64,000 bases of DNA from Odoribacter sp. AF15-53 (GCF_003479425.1 NZ_QUHC01000010.1:72832-136831), one strand, 5' to 3'; positions 53,741 through 62,581 are shown, numbered from the stretch's first letter. Translations and numbers: made by a program. The notes: generated from the sequence alone by a model not told the origin.

Positions 53741-54783
53741 AATCGTTGTTTGGTTTACAGGTTACGGATAACGAGGCTTTCGAGGAATTGTTGTCGAGAG
53801 TTGTGAATATGATGAACCGGGAAGCCGGGGAATTTCCTGATATGTATGGTAATTTACTGGGTAGTAAACTGGAAGATAAAGTGGTGGAGGTGTTGAATCG
53901 GTGTGCTGTCGGGACTTGTTTCGAGGGGCAGATCGTGAAGTATTCAGGGCAACGTTTTCCCGATATTGTTATTAGTGATTATTACGGTGTGGAGGTTAAA
54001 ACCACGAAAGCGAATCACTGGAAATCAACCGGAAGTAGCGTGGCCGAGGGTACCCGGGTAGAAGGTGTGGAACGGGTGTACCTGTTGTTCGGGAAGATGT
54101 GTGAACCGATCCGTTTTATTTGTAAACCTTACGAGGCCTGTTTGTCGGAGGTCGTCGTGACGCATTCTCCGCGTTATCTGGTGGATATGAATCTGGGAGA
54201 AGGGGAGACCATTTTCGATAAGCTTGGCGTGTCTTATGATGAATTACGGGGACAGGCGAATCCGATCCGCACGGTTCTGGATTATTACCGTTCCCGGTTG
54301 AAAGAGGGGGAGGAGTTGTGGTGGTTGGATAATGATCATTCGGGAACTTCCAATCTTGTTGTCCGGATGTGGAGTGCTTTGTCTCCGGAAGAGAAACAGG
54401 CGTACCAGATGAAGGGATTTGCCTTTTTCCCGGAATTATTGAGTAACCACTCGGATAAATTCAACCGGATGGCTGTTTGGCTTGCTACCGGGGAAGGGGT
54501 GGTTTGTCCGAACCTGAGGGACGTGTTCTCGGCGGGAGGGAAGGATTGTATCGAGCAGGATGGGGTGATTTATCCGGGCGTGTCAAAGGTGATTGGTAAA
54601 TTGTATCGTGGTTTACCGTCCGTGAAACAACACGTGTTGTCTGCCGATCGGTCTCTCCTGACGGAGTTCTGGGGATGTCCTTTGAGGGAAGGGGACGAGT
54701 GGAGAGCGTGGTGTCAACTGGCGATCAAGAATCTTGAAACAATCAATACCACCGGGCTCCCCTTGGAAAAACTGATCCGTTAG
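53737..54783 (+). CDS. Type II restriction endonuclease (PD-(D/E)XK), partner of the m5C methylase
   Basis: 348 residues from the ATG at 53737, which overlaps the methylase stop in ATGA; a GTG at 53713 would give 8 more residues but the coupled ATG is preferred. The nuclease core is visible: KLEDKVVEVLN with an upstream Glu, Asp76 in RFPDIVISDYYG and Glu86-Val-Lys88 in GVEVKTTK. The remainder has no match that I can name. Its position directly behind and translationally coupled to the methylase supports the assignment. Recognition site unknown. Confidence 0.85.
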   Translation: MKSLFGLQVTDNEAFEELLSRVVNMMNREAGEFPDMYGNLLGSKLEDKVVEVLNRCAVGTCFEGQIVKYSGQRFPDIVISDYYGVEVKTTKANHWKSTGSSVAEGTRVEGVERVYLLFGKMCEPIRFICKPYEACLSEVVVTHSPRYLVDMNLGEGETIFDKLGVSYDELRGQANPIRTVLDYYRSRLKEGEELWWLDNDHSGTSNLVVRMWSALSPEEKQAYQMKGFAFFPELLSNHSDKFNRMAVWLATGEGVVCPNLRDVFSAGGKDCIEQDGVIYPGVSKVIGKLYRGLPSVKQHVLSADRSLLTEFWGCPLREGDEWRAWCQLAIKNLETINTTGLPLEKLIR

Positions 54784-54793
54784 TCCGGCTTTC

Positions 54794-55276
54794 TTACAAT
54801 TTCAAACGAAAAATATCGGAAACCTGTTGGAAGCCGTGATGCTCGAAGAAGCGGTGTGCCGAGTGATTATTGACTCCCGATTCGAGATAACAATCTTTCA
54901 CTCCCCGTTCCCGGAAACTGGTCGTGGCACGTTGCAGGAGTTCCTGCCCGATATGTTTTCCCCGGTACGCCGGGTCAACGCTCAGATCAAAGACCTGTCC
55001 GTAAGGTGCGGCACCGTCTTCGGTGATTCCGAATAGGATGAAACCGGTAATCTCTTCCTCGTCCAGGTAAAGGAGAAGCGTGTTATCGGGGTTGGCTACC
55101 TGACGATCGAGGTATTTCAGCCATGCTTCCTGATAGTCGGGAGCCAGTTCGTTACTGTCAAGGGCGACACCCATTTGTAGTTCGCCGTGGGAAATATAAG
55201 CCTTGTGTGTCTCTATTATTTTAGAAAAAAACTCGCAAAGGCGGGTGCGATAATCGGTTGAATACGCTTTTATCAT
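54794..55276 (-). CDS. GNAT-family N-acetyltransferase
   Basis: 160 residues, one GNAT fold. Motif A with the acetyl-CoA pyrophosphate loop is at about 105-120 (LSVDPAYRGKHIGQELLQRA), followed by the usual NHSAHRFFEHHGFQ segment. Substrate unknown. It converges with the restriction endonuclease gene (10-nt gap) and is followed on the same strand, 9 nt away, by the larger membrane-anchored protein gene which lies upstream, so the two may be co-transcribed. Confidence 0.88.
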   Translation of the reverse strand: MIKAYSTDYRTRLCEFFSKIIETHKAYISHGELQMGVALDSNELAPDYQEAWLKYLDRQVANPDNTLLLYLDEEEITGFILFGITEDGAAPYGQVFDLSVDPAYRGKHIGQELLQRATTSFRERGVKDCYLESGVNNHSAHRFFEHHGFQQVSDIFRLKL

Positions 55277-55285
55277 ACGTGTATA

Positions 55286-56905
55286 TTAAAATTGTTGTGT
55301 TTTCTTTTTGTAATGTTTCTTCTTGAGATAGTGGATGATCATCCGGACCATGACTTTCATGCTGAAGTAAATGCCGATCGTGGTGATCACGACCAGCAGG
55401 ATAGCCGTGAATACCCCGAATTCCTTGGAGATCATGGAGAACACGGGAGCTTCGCCGTTCCCTTCCAGCAACACGCCGAAAAGCGAGGCGATGGAAATGA
55501 AAAGGAGAATGTTTTTCGTGTTGTTCGCTTCTTTCAAGTCCGCGATGTTGTTGGCGTTGTTGAGCGATTTGTCCACTCTTTCGGTGATATCTTTCAATTG
55601 CAATTCGTCATTCTCGATTCGCAATCGACGACTTGTCTCGTGATACATGTGCTTGTGGGACACGTAACGGAGGTAGCGTACGGAGTCAAGTTGCAGGATG
55701 AAATCCGAGAGGCTGATACTCAGTCGGGCGTTCTGCTCGATCATGTCCAGAATCTTGTCGTTGATCAGCGTGAACCCTTGTTGCCCGTCTCGTGATTCGG
55801 GATTACTGCCGTCCTTGATAGCCTGGCGTGAATTGAATATATACTTGTTCAGCACGTAGTTAATGGCGTGTTTCTTTGCCAGCAGGATTTCAATGATCAC
55901 GAGGTATTCCGGCCAACTGACGTGATAGCGGTCACGTCGGGCGAGGTGCTTTTTCCAGTCGGTAGGGGATTCTTTACCCCGGTTCCCGTAAGTGCCGATC
56001 ACGAGACTCATGTTCTCGTTTGCCAGCACGAGGTCGTCGGTGTCGATGGCGATGTTTTTCCCGCAGATGTCCTCGTAGCTGGAGTCCATGCGGTAGGGCC
56101 ATTCCTCGGGGTAAAGGCTCATCAAGCCGACGAGTTCCGCTTTGTGACATTGTTCGATGTGCTCGATCACTTGATCCTCGCGCATCTGGTCAAAACGGAT
56201 GCGGCCGGAGTGACCGATGGTTTCCCAGATATCGAGGAAGATATAATTGTGGCATCCGTACTCGAATTCTTTATCTTCTTTGTCTTTGCGGGCATCCTTG
56301 GATTTCTGCCTGTCAAAAAAATAGCGATAACGTCGCTGCACTTCCTCGAAGGTGATCCCTTTCGTGCGGACGGTCGTGGGATGTGCCACGGAATGTTCGT
56401 CAAGATGGAGATCGCTGATTGTTACCACTTTGAGCGATCCGTCAATCTCTTGTCCCTTCTTCTTGTTGTTGTATACCCAATGCTCGACATGTTGCACGAT
56501 CCCGGCAACGGCGATAAGCTGGTCGGTGTTGAAGGGAGCGTCTATCCGGCAGAACTTGGTGTTGTTTATTTTCCCGTTCGAAGTCACGATGATCCGGTAG
56601 GAAATCTCGACCGTTTTGTTGAAGAATACGGCAGCCCGCACGTGTACATGGCCGTGTAGCTTGGCCGGGGTGTTCCCGCCGATGTCGATGCAGATGTCAA
56701 AACCTTTCAGGCGATAACGGTGGATGATTTTGTCAGAGTGGGTGAATAATTGGTCGTCGAAATTTCCGTCATCATCCTTTTTGATAAAGAAATTTGTTTC
56801 GGATGTTAGGGGAATTTCGATCCCGGCAGAAGTAAAGGTCTGTATCAATATGATTGAGAAGTCATTGTATACAAGACCGGATTCACACTGGTTATAATTT
56901 CTCAT
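55286..56905 (-). CDS. Uncharacterised protein with C-terminal coiled coil and two membrane helices
   Basis: 539 residues from ATG 56905 (a GTG at 56914 is also in frame). The long soluble N-terminal part contains KVVTISDLHLDEHSVAHPTT, YGCHNYIFLDIWETIGHSGR and a His/Asp-rich segment but no motif I can assign. A predicted coiled-coil-like stretch (RIENDELQLKDITERVDKSL) precedes two hydrophobic helices at about 470-490 and 500-525 and a very basic tail (YLKKKHYKKKTQQF). The end of the chain is CorA-like in layout, yet the GMN signature is absent. Function unknown. Confidence 0.7.
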   Translation of the reverse strand: MRNYNQCESGLVYNDFSIILIQTFTSAGIEIPLTSETNFFIKKDDDGNFDDQLFTHSDKIIHRYRLKGFDICIDIGGNTPAKLHGHVHVRAAVFFNKTVEISYRIIVTSNGKINNTKFCRIDAPFNTDQLIAVAGIVQHVEHWVYNNKKKGQEIDGSLKVVTISDLHLDEHSVAHPTTVRTKGITFEEVQRRYRYFFDRQKSKDARKDKEDKEFEYGCHNYIFLDIWETIGHSGRIRFDQMREDQVIEHIEQCHKAELVGLMSLYPEEWPYRMDSSYEDICGKNIAIDTDDLVLANENMSLVIGTYGNRGKESPTDWKKHLARRDRYHVSWPEYLVIIEILLAKKHAINYVLNKYIFNSRQAIKDGSNPESRDGQQGFTLINDKILDMIEQNARLSISLSDFILQLDSVRYLRYVSHKHMYHETSRRLRIENDELQLKDITERVDKSLNNANNIADLKEANNTKNILLFISIASLFGVLLEGNGEAPVFSMISKEFGVFTAILLVVITTIGIYFSMKVMVRMIIHYLKKKHYKKKTQQF

Positions 56906-56996
56906 AGCATGCACGTTTGTCGCGAATGTAATTAAATTCCGTGAATGCTGGATATATTTGTTAATAATAGTTTATATGCGAACAAACGTTAAGTGG

Positions 56997-57116
56997 CGGC
57001 GAGAGTGATTATCGTGCTGTTTTACAGCCACTCGCGCCGGAGTCTCCCTGGTAAGTTAACGATAAGTTGCCGATAAGTTACCGATAAGTTGCCGATGTGC
57101 AGCGGTAACTTGTGGG
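56997..57116. repeat. Intergenic element B: hairpin, conserved core, 11-bp periodic repeat
   Basis: A hairpin (CGGCGAGAGTG 56997-57007 with CACTCGCGCCG 57029-57039, one mismatch) runs into a core at 57035-57057 (CGCCGG, A, GTCTC, C, CT, G, GTAAGTT) that equals element A in 20 of 23 positions. From 57051 the 11-nt units read GTAAGTTAACG, ATAAGTTGCCG, ATAAGTTACCG, ATAAGTTGCCG, ATGTGCAGCGG and TAACTTGTGGG. Three units are nearly perfect. The remainder of 56915-57232 shows only the terminator of the ABC operon. Confidence 0.72.
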
Positions 57117-57216
57117 TGATTTTATCTTGACCTGTCGTCAATATATCATTGAAATATAGTGTCGTATTCTCGGCAACTAATACGATGCAGGCAGGGTCGG
57201 GATGGGGAAGAAGAAA

Positions 57217-57240
57217 AAGGCTGACGAAAATGTCAGCCTT
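57217..57240 (-). terminator. Intrinsic terminator of the osmoprotectant operon
   Basis: On the minus strand AAGGCTGAC and GTCAGCCTT form a perfect 9-bp stem around a 6-nt loop, followed by TTTCTTCTTCC. The stem overlaps the last codons and stop of the ATPase gene. Confidence 0.85.
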
Positions 57241-57964
57241 GTATTAGTTCTTTTACGAAAGGCGTGGCCGGGGAGGTCCGGATGTTGTCGGGAGTGTCGA
57301 GTTGTTCTACATTTCCCTTGTTCATCACTAGCACGCGGGTCCCGAGTTTCAACGCCTCTTTTATATCGTGGGTTATAAAAACGATCGTGACTCCCAGTTG
57401 TTCGTGGATGCGCAATATCTCGCTTTGAAGCATCTTGCGGGTAATCTCGTCCACGGCTCCGAAAGGTTCGTCCATGAGCAGGATGTCCGGGTTGGCGGCG
57501 AGGGCACGGGCTATACCCACTCGTTGACGTTGACCGCCGGAAAGTTCAGCGGGATAACGGTCGAGCATTTCCTGATCGAGTCCAAGGACCTTGATCAGGC
57601 GTTCAACTGCCGCTCGGGTTCGATTCTTGTCACTGCCGTTTAGTAGGCTCGGCACGTAAGCGATATTCTTGCGGATTGTCATGTGGGGAAAGAGTCCGAT
57701 TCCCTGTATAACGTACCCGATATTACGACGCAGGAGAGTTTGGTTCTCTTTCGAAATATCTTTGCCGTTCACGCGAATGATCCCGAAAGTGGGGGAGATC
57801 AGGCCGTTGATCAGTTTTAATACCGTGGTCTTTCCCGATCCCGAACTCCCGATGATGGTGAGGAATTCACCTCGTCGGATGTTTAGGTTGAAATCTTTCA
57901 GGATTTCCCGTTCACCGTACAGCTTGGTGACGTGTTCGAAACGGATGGCAATATCATTTTCCAT
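57233..57964 (-). CDS. Glycine betaine/choline-type ABC transporter ATP-binding protein (OpuCA/ProV-like)
   Basis: 243 residues. Walker A GSSGSGKTT, signature LSGGQRQR, Walker B ILLMDEPFGAVD and H-loop THD are all present. The FGAVDEITRKMLQSEI segment is typical of the quaternary-amine ABC family. There is no C-terminal CBS pair, so the shorter form. Its start overlaps the end of the binding-protein gene by 11 nt, and it is the last gene of the operon. It should energise uptake of betaine, choline or a related osmoprotectant. Confidence 0.92.
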   Translation of the reverse strand: MENDIAIRFEHVTKLYGEREILKDFNLNIRRGEFLTIIGSSGSGKTTVLKLINGLISPTFGIIRVNGKDISKENQTLLRRNIGYVIQGIGLFPHMTIRKNIAYVPSLLNGSDKNRTRAAVERLIKVLGLDQEMLDRYPAELSGGQRQRVGIARALAANPDILLMDEPFGAVDEITRKMLQSEILRIHEQLGVTIVFITHDIKEALKLGTRVLVMNKGNVEQLDTPDNIRTSPATPFVKELIQG

Positions 57965-58868
57965 AGCTTAGTTGTTGGTTAAGTAATCCTTTTTTCTTCA
58001 AGAACTCGGCGGCTACTTCACGTTCGGGGCGGTGTTCGATATCCACTTGGTAATTCATGTCTGCCATATCGGAATCAGTCAGTATACCTTTCATCTTTTC
58101 AAGAATACCTTCCAGTTCGGGATGTTCCCGGAGGGTTTCCTCACGAACAACCGTCGCGCAGTAGTAGGAGGGGAAGAAGTGCTTGTCGTCCTCTAGCACG
58201 GTGAGGTGTGCCTTGCTCAACTGGCCGTCGGTTGTGAATATGTTGATCACGTCAATCTTGCCCGATTTCATGGCCTCGTACTTCAAACCGATATCCATGT
58301 CGAGGTTCTTCTTGAATTTGAAGTTGTAGTAAGCACAAAGGTCGGCGTACCCGTCATTGATCTCGTAAAAATCATACTCCGCGCCAAAGGTGAACTGGTC
58401 GGGATGGAGTGCCAGATCGGAAAAGGTTTTCAAATTATACTTTTTCGCCAGATCGTTGCTGACCGCCAGACTGTAAGCGTTGTTAAATCCGTAGGGAGAA
58501 AGCCATTTCAAGCCGTATTCCCGGGAATACACTTCATGTAGCACGGCGTGTAACTTGTCGGCCGGGAGTAGGGTGTCTTTTTTCAGGATCACGAGCCAGC
58601 CCGTACCCGTGTACTCGGGGTAGAGGTCAAAGTCTCCTTTAACCAAGGCCGGGTGAATGTTGCTTGTGCCACCACCCACGCCTTTCGTGATTTTCACTTG
58701 TAAGTCGGAATTCTCCTCGATAAGCAACGAGAGCATTTCACCGAGAATAAATTGTTCGGTCATGGGTTTCGTCGCGATACGTATGGTATCTTTCTTCTGT
58801 TGACATCCCCATAACAACGCGAGCCCGACGAGAGTCGCGACTAAACCGTGTTTTATACCTCTTGTCAT
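57954..58868 (-). CDS. Glycine betaine/choline-type substrate-binding lipoprotein (OpuAC/OsmF-like)
   Basis: 304 residues. Lipobox GLALLWGCQQKKD with Cys at about 22. The mature part has the family signature GGGTSNIHPALVKGDFDLYP followed by EYTGTGW, and VINIFTTDGQLSKAHL. It should bind a quaternary amine in the periplasm. It overlaps the permease gene by 4 nt (ATGA) and the ATPase gene by 11 nt, so the three are tightly coupled. Confidence 0.92.
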   Translation of the reverse strand: MTRGIKHGLVATLVGLALLWGCQQKKDTIRIATKPMTEQFILGEMLSLLIEENSDLQVKITKGVGGGTSNIHPALVKGDFDLYPEYTGTGWLVILKKDTLLPADKLHAVLHEVYSREYGLKWLSPYGFNNAYSLAVSNDLAKKYNLKTFSDLALHPDQFTFGAEYDFYEINDGYADLCAYYNFKFKKNLDMDIGLKYEAMKSGKIDVINIFTTDGQLSKAHLTVLEDDKHFFPSYYCATVVREETLREHPELEGILEKMKGILTDSDMADMNYQVDIEHRPEREVAAEFLKKKGLLNQQLSYGK

Positions 58869-59506
58869 AGTAATTTGCGTTTTCGTTTAATATACTTTTC
58901 GTAGCGTCCCACGCCCCAGTCGGCCAGCAAGGCAAGCAGGGCTATTAATAAACTCCCGGCAATCGTCATTGCCGAGTTGTTCGTCGTGATTCCGCGATAG
59001 ATGGCTACACCGAGGCCCCCGGCACCGATGAACGCGGCGATACCCGTGAGGGCGATCGTCATGACCATCATGTTGCGGATGCCCGCGAGGATCACGGGAA
59101 AAGCTAACGGGATCTGTATCTTGTAGAGGATTTGGAAAGTCGTGCTTCCCATACCCCGTGCCGCCTCGATAATCTCTTTGTCGATGCCGATGATTCCCGT
59201 GTAGGTGTTATGTACCATGGGGAGCAGGGCGTAAATTGTCAGGGCGATGATCGCCGTGGTGTTTCCGATACCCGAGAAGGGAATCAGGAAACCGAAGAGG
59301 GCGATTGATGGGATGGTGTAGATGAAGTTCGTGAGTCCCAGCACGGTGGATGAACTCTTGCGGTAGAGACTGATCAAGATGCCCAGTCCCAACCCGGTAA
59401 TTGCCGCGATCACGATGGAGATCAGCGATATTTGCAGGTGTTCTCCCGTGAGACTCAGGAAGAATTGCCAACGATCAACGTATAGCGTGTAGATTTCTTT
59501 AATCAT
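58865..59506 (-). CDS. Glycine betaine/choline-type ABC permease (OpuCB/ProW-like)
   Basis: 213 residues with about five or six membrane helices and the EAA-type loop at IIEAARGMGSTTFQILYKIQ. TGIAAFIGAGGLGVAIYRGI is typical of the family. It forms the membrane channel with the ATPase and binding protein encoded behind it. It begins 18 nt after the outer-membrane barrel gene. Confidence 0.93.
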   Translation of the reverse strand: MIKEIYTLYVDRWQFFLSLTGEHLQISLISIVIAAITGLGLGILISLYRKSSSTVLGLTNFIYTIPSIALFGFLIPFSGIGNTTAIIALTIYALLPMVHNTYTGIIGIDKEIIEAARGMGSTTFQILYKIQIPLAFPVILAGIRNMMVMTIALTGIAAFIGAGGLGVAIYRGITTNNSAMTIAGSLLIALLALLADWGVGRYEKYIKRKRKLL

Positions 59507-59524
59507 CTTCTTGGTTTTAAAAGG

Positions 59525-60661
59525 TTAGAAATAATATCCCACGTTCACGTTGAAGCGGGCATGCCAGGAATCGCTCTCTCCCCCGGGACCGAAGCCGTTG
59601 AAATCGGGACCTAGCCAGCCGTGGTTCTTCCCCAGCGCGTAGTCGACATATATACACACGGGGCCACCGTCGAGCATGCATCCGGTCACGTTCTGAAAGC
59701 TATCCTTGTAATCGTTGTTCCGCTTGTCAAGCCAACCGAAGTCGTTGTACACTTGTACTTTCTTCAAGAACTTCCGGTTCACGGGGATCGTGTAGCCCGC
59801 ACCTAGCATGTATACGTTGGCTTTCGCGGCCACGAGGTAGGGGGCCCCGTAGGCGGTCATGGATAGTACTTCGTCGTCTTCCCCGTCCGCGTTCTTGGGG
59901 TACATGGCGTAAGTGGTCAGTTGCGCTTTGAGGCTGATTCGTTCCGTGGCAAGTTCGTAGTGCAGGGCGAGCGCGTAATGCGTGCCGTTGTCCCGGGTAT
60001 CAAGATTGTAAAGTTGTCCGAACTCCGCGGAACCTCCCAATCGTTGCCGGGTAGACTCCCCGAATTTATAAAAGGCTTGCCCGTTGAACTGGTTGATCTC
60101 TTTGTTACGTCCGGCCACATCGTAACCGTAGCGGTCATCGGTAGTTTCGTTGTCCGAGCCGAACAGTAACTCGTCGGCGTTCTTGAAAAAGGCGAAGGTG
60201 AAGTCCCAGTGATCGCCTTGGTACAGGTATTTGATTCCCATGTCCGAATCGTCTTCCAACCCGATGTAGTAAGCGATTTGCAGGAAGAAATTGTGAGAAG
60301 CGATCGGTTGTATTCCGAAAGGTACCCCGGTCAATCCAAGTTGAATTTGGTTCCTATCGTTGAATTGGTAGCCGATCCACCCGTATTTCAACATGGGCCC
60401 ACCGAAGTCCTTGCTGTAAAAGCGGTAGTCGGCACTGAGCAGGATGTTACGGTACGATCCCGAGAGTTTGAAATATAACACGTCGAAACCGAAATCCCCG
60501 CCACGATCCCGGTGTCCGGGTTTCCAGTCACAAAAATTGTAATTAAAACGGAGTGCCCCGCCGAGTCTGAATTTCGGTAATTCCCGCTCCTGCGCTTGTG
60601 TTATCACCACGAGTAACGTCATGCATATCCCTAGAAATAGTCTTTTTTGTCTCATATACAT
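59525..60661 (-). CDS. Outer-membrane beta-barrel protein in the osmoprotectant operon
   Basis: 378 residues; ATG at 60661 or the third codon ATG at 60655. Signal peptide (RLFLGICMTLLVVITQAQ), then alternating amphipathic strands with many aromatic residues (LRFNYNFCDW, LLSADYRFYSKDF) and a C-terminal Phe after NVNVGYYF, the usual barrel end. It looks like a porin of the phosphate-selective porin-like type. Being the first gene of the unit, it probably lets the ABC system's substrate pass the outer membrane. The specificity is inference from context. Confidence 0.8.
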   Translation of the reverse strand: MYMRQKRLFLGICMTLLVVITQAQERELPKFRLGGALRFNYNFCDWKPGHRDRGGDFGFDVLYFKLSGSYRNILLSADYRFYSKDFGGPMLKYGWIGYQFNDRNQIQLGLTGVPFGIQPIASHNFFLQIAYYIGLEDDSDMGIKYLYQGDHWDFTFAFFKNADELLFGSDNETTDDRYGYDVAGRNKEINQFNGQAFYKFGESTRQRLGGSAEFGQLYNLDTRDNGTHYALALHYELATERISLKAQLTTYAMYPKNADGEDDEVLSMTAYGAPYLVAAKANVYMLGAGYTIPVNRKFLKKVQVYNDFGWLDKRNNDYKDSFQNVTGCMLDGGPVCIYVDYALGKNHGWLGPDFNGFGPGGESDSWHARFNVNVGYYF

Positions 60662-60846
60662 TTACATTCAAATTGCATCTTTCGAGGTGTAACGGAAAAC
60701 GTTAAAAAATAGTTTGCTTAAATTTATAATTTGTTTGCATAAACACGCTCAATATAACTAAACAGCCGAAATGTAGAACTATTTTAAGTGTTTGATCGTT
60801 AAAGGAAAAAGATAACGGTAAAATAACTTTTAAAAGATAGATAAGA

Positions 60847-61755
60847 ATGGACAAGAAATTTATAAATTACACGGATTGGCAACAGACGGCCGACACGGTA
60901 CACATGTACCTCCAGATGCTAGGCAAGGTAAAACTGGTACGTTGTCACAAGCGTCCTGAATGGGCTCACGTGCGGCTGTACCTGACAGTGGAGGGGATGA
61001 GCACGGGTATTATTCCCGGTGACGATTCGCCTTTCGAGATCCAGGCGAATTTCATGAAACACCTGATCCTGTTCCGAAACGGAAACGGGAAGGTTGTCAC
61101 GTTTACTTTACAGGACGGGCTGTCCGTGGCGGAGTTCTACAAGCAATTCATGAAGAGCTTGGAGGAGATCGGTTCCCCGACGGCGATCAACGTGCGGGCC
61201 CAGGAGTTTTATGATCCGGTTGATTTCGACAAGGACACGAAACATCATCACTACGACAAGGAGGCCGTGCAACTCTGGCATCAGAATCACCTTTTCGCTC
61301 ACGAGGCTTTACGGGGATTCTTGTCTGGTTTCCGGGGGAAAGTGGATGGCCCGGCGTACTATTTCGGGACGATGGATCTCACGGGAATCGTGTATAGCGG
61401 TGAATCGGCCCCGTTTGGCATGAACAAGGCGATTTCCGATCCCGCTTTTGACGAACGCTATTTCGAGTGCGGGTTCTGGCCGGGAGACGTGAATTATCCT
61501 CGTCCGGCCTTCTACGGGCTACCTTACCCGTTTATTGGTGATATCAAGGGAAACGATCATTTGATTCGTCCGGCCATGGCTATCTTTAAACCCGAAAAGA
61601 AGGAGTTTTTCCTGACGTTGGAAGATGCTTTTGCTTACGATGATCCGTTTGAGGCTGTACACCAATTCTTGGAATCAAGTTTTGATATCATGCAGAAGGT
61701 TCGCCCGTGGCAACATCTTGATTGGATCACCACCCCGTTGAGTTACACGAAATAA
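60847..61755 (+). CDS. DUF5996-family protein
   Basis: 302 residues, no signal peptide or membrane segment. It has the hallmarks of DUF5996: WAHVRLYLTVEGMSTGIIP near the start, the His-rich KHHHYDKEAVQLWHQ, FECGFWPGDVNYPRPAFYG and YDDPFEAVHQFLESSFD. The function of the family is unknown. It is divergent from the barrel gene and has no partner gene. Confidence 0.88.
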   Translation: MDKKFINYTDWQQTADTVHMYLQMLGKVKLVRCHKRPEWAHVRLYLTVEGMSTGIIPGDDSPFEIQANFMKHLILFRNGNGKVVTFTLQDGLSVAEFYKQFMKSLEEIGSPTAINVRAQEFYDPVDFDKDTKHHHYDKEAVQLWHQNHLFAHEALRGFLSGFRGKVDGPAYYFGTMDLTGIVYSGESAPFGMNKAISDPAFDERYFECGFWPGDVNYPRPAFYGLPYPFIGDIKGNDHLIRPAMAIFKPEKKEFFLTLEDAFAYDDPFEAVHQFLESSFDIMQKVRPWQHLDWITTPLSYTK

Positions 61756-61769
61756 CGGTAGGGATTTTT

Positions 61770-62159
61770 TTATTCGGAACGTTTCACGATCCGTTGTTTC
61801 TGTTGTTTGCAATAAATACAATAGCTGTAATGCACAGTCCGTAAATTGCCACAATCGGGACAACGGTATTTTTCCCGTTGTTGTCGTGTAAAAGCATCTT
61901 CCCCGTATTCCTTGATGTAGGCGAGGTTGTCGAGCATGCTCATGTTGTAGTTTGTCCGGTATCTTTCGTCCAAAGCCCGGAGACGCCTGCAAGGAAATTT
62001 AGGACATTCGAAGCAATACCCCTGTTTCTTCTCGCATCTTGTAATGACGCAATGGGTGGTTCTGCCTCTACATCCGGGACAGTTCTTTTTCTTGTTCTGG
62101 AATGAATGGCACAACTCGCAGTTCATCCCGCAGGGAGCCAAGGTGGTGATCAGATTCAT
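61770..62159 (-). CDS. DUF3795-family Cys-rich protein
   Basis: 129 residues. N-terminal LAPCGMNCELCHSFQ and NCPGCRG, then CVITRCEKKQGYCFECPKFP, and a C-terminal zinc-ribbon-like CPDCGNLRTVHYSYCIYCK: many CxxC pairs that probably bind zinc or an iron-sulfur cluster. The match to DUF3795 is clear; the role is unknown. It converges with the DUF5996 gene (14-nt gap). Confidence 0.88.
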   Translation of the reverse strand: MNLITTLAPCGMNCELCHSFQNKKKNCPGCRGRTTHCVITRCEKKQGYCFECPKFPCRRLRALDERYRTNYNMSMLDNLAYIKEYGEDAFTRQQREKYRCPDCGNLRTVHYSYCIYCKQQKQRIVKRSE

Positions 62160-62266
62160 TTTCTATACGGTATTATAGATTCTATACAAATATAGAAAAT
62201 AACTTGATTTTTATTATTATTATTCATATATTTAAGGAATTATATTACTAACTAAATTTAACTGTC

Positions 62267-62554
62267 ATGGGGTTCGAAGGACATGTTTTTGATGCTATAC
62301 GGCGTACGGAAGAGAATCGAAGATTGATTCAGCAACGTCGGGATCGGATGAAATCTCTTATCGAGAAAATGAACGAGAAATCTCTTCCTGGCTATCCGGA
62401 TAAGGTCCCGGAAGAAGAATTGGATCAAATCAGGAGAGACATCGTGAAAAGGGAATATGATGAAAAGATGTATTATTTCCGCTTCACAGTCTATTTTGTG
62501 GGAATCATACTGTTGGTTATGTTCGTGGTTTGGGGGGTGTGGAAATTGTGGTAA
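62267..62554 (+). CDS. Small C-tail-anchored protein, unknown function
   Basis: 95 residues. The first about 70 are highly charged and helical (RRTEENRRLIQQRRDRMKSL), followed by a single hydrophobic helix near the end (VYFVGIILLVMFVVWGVWKL). Such tail-anchored small proteins are common and mostly unnamed. The AT-rich gap upstream (62160-62266) fits a promoter region. Confidence 0.6.
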   Translation: MGFEGHVFDAIRRTEENRRLIQQRRDRMKSLIEKMNEKSLPGYPDKVPEEELDQIRRDIVKREYDEKMYYFRFTVYFVGIILLVMFVVWGVWKLW

Positions 62555-62581
62555 TTTTGTAGGAGACTTTTCAGCCCCCTT

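Noticed and set aside
55868..56659. A 263-codon plus-strand open frame inside the unknown membrane-anchored gene
   Set aside because: It is antisense to a longer, better-formed frame with membrane helices, and its translation is Val/Phe-rich without any family feature.
55286..56905. CorA-type magnesium transporter
   Set aside because: Two C-terminal helices are present but the GMN motif after the first helix is absent and the N-terminal part does not look like CorA.
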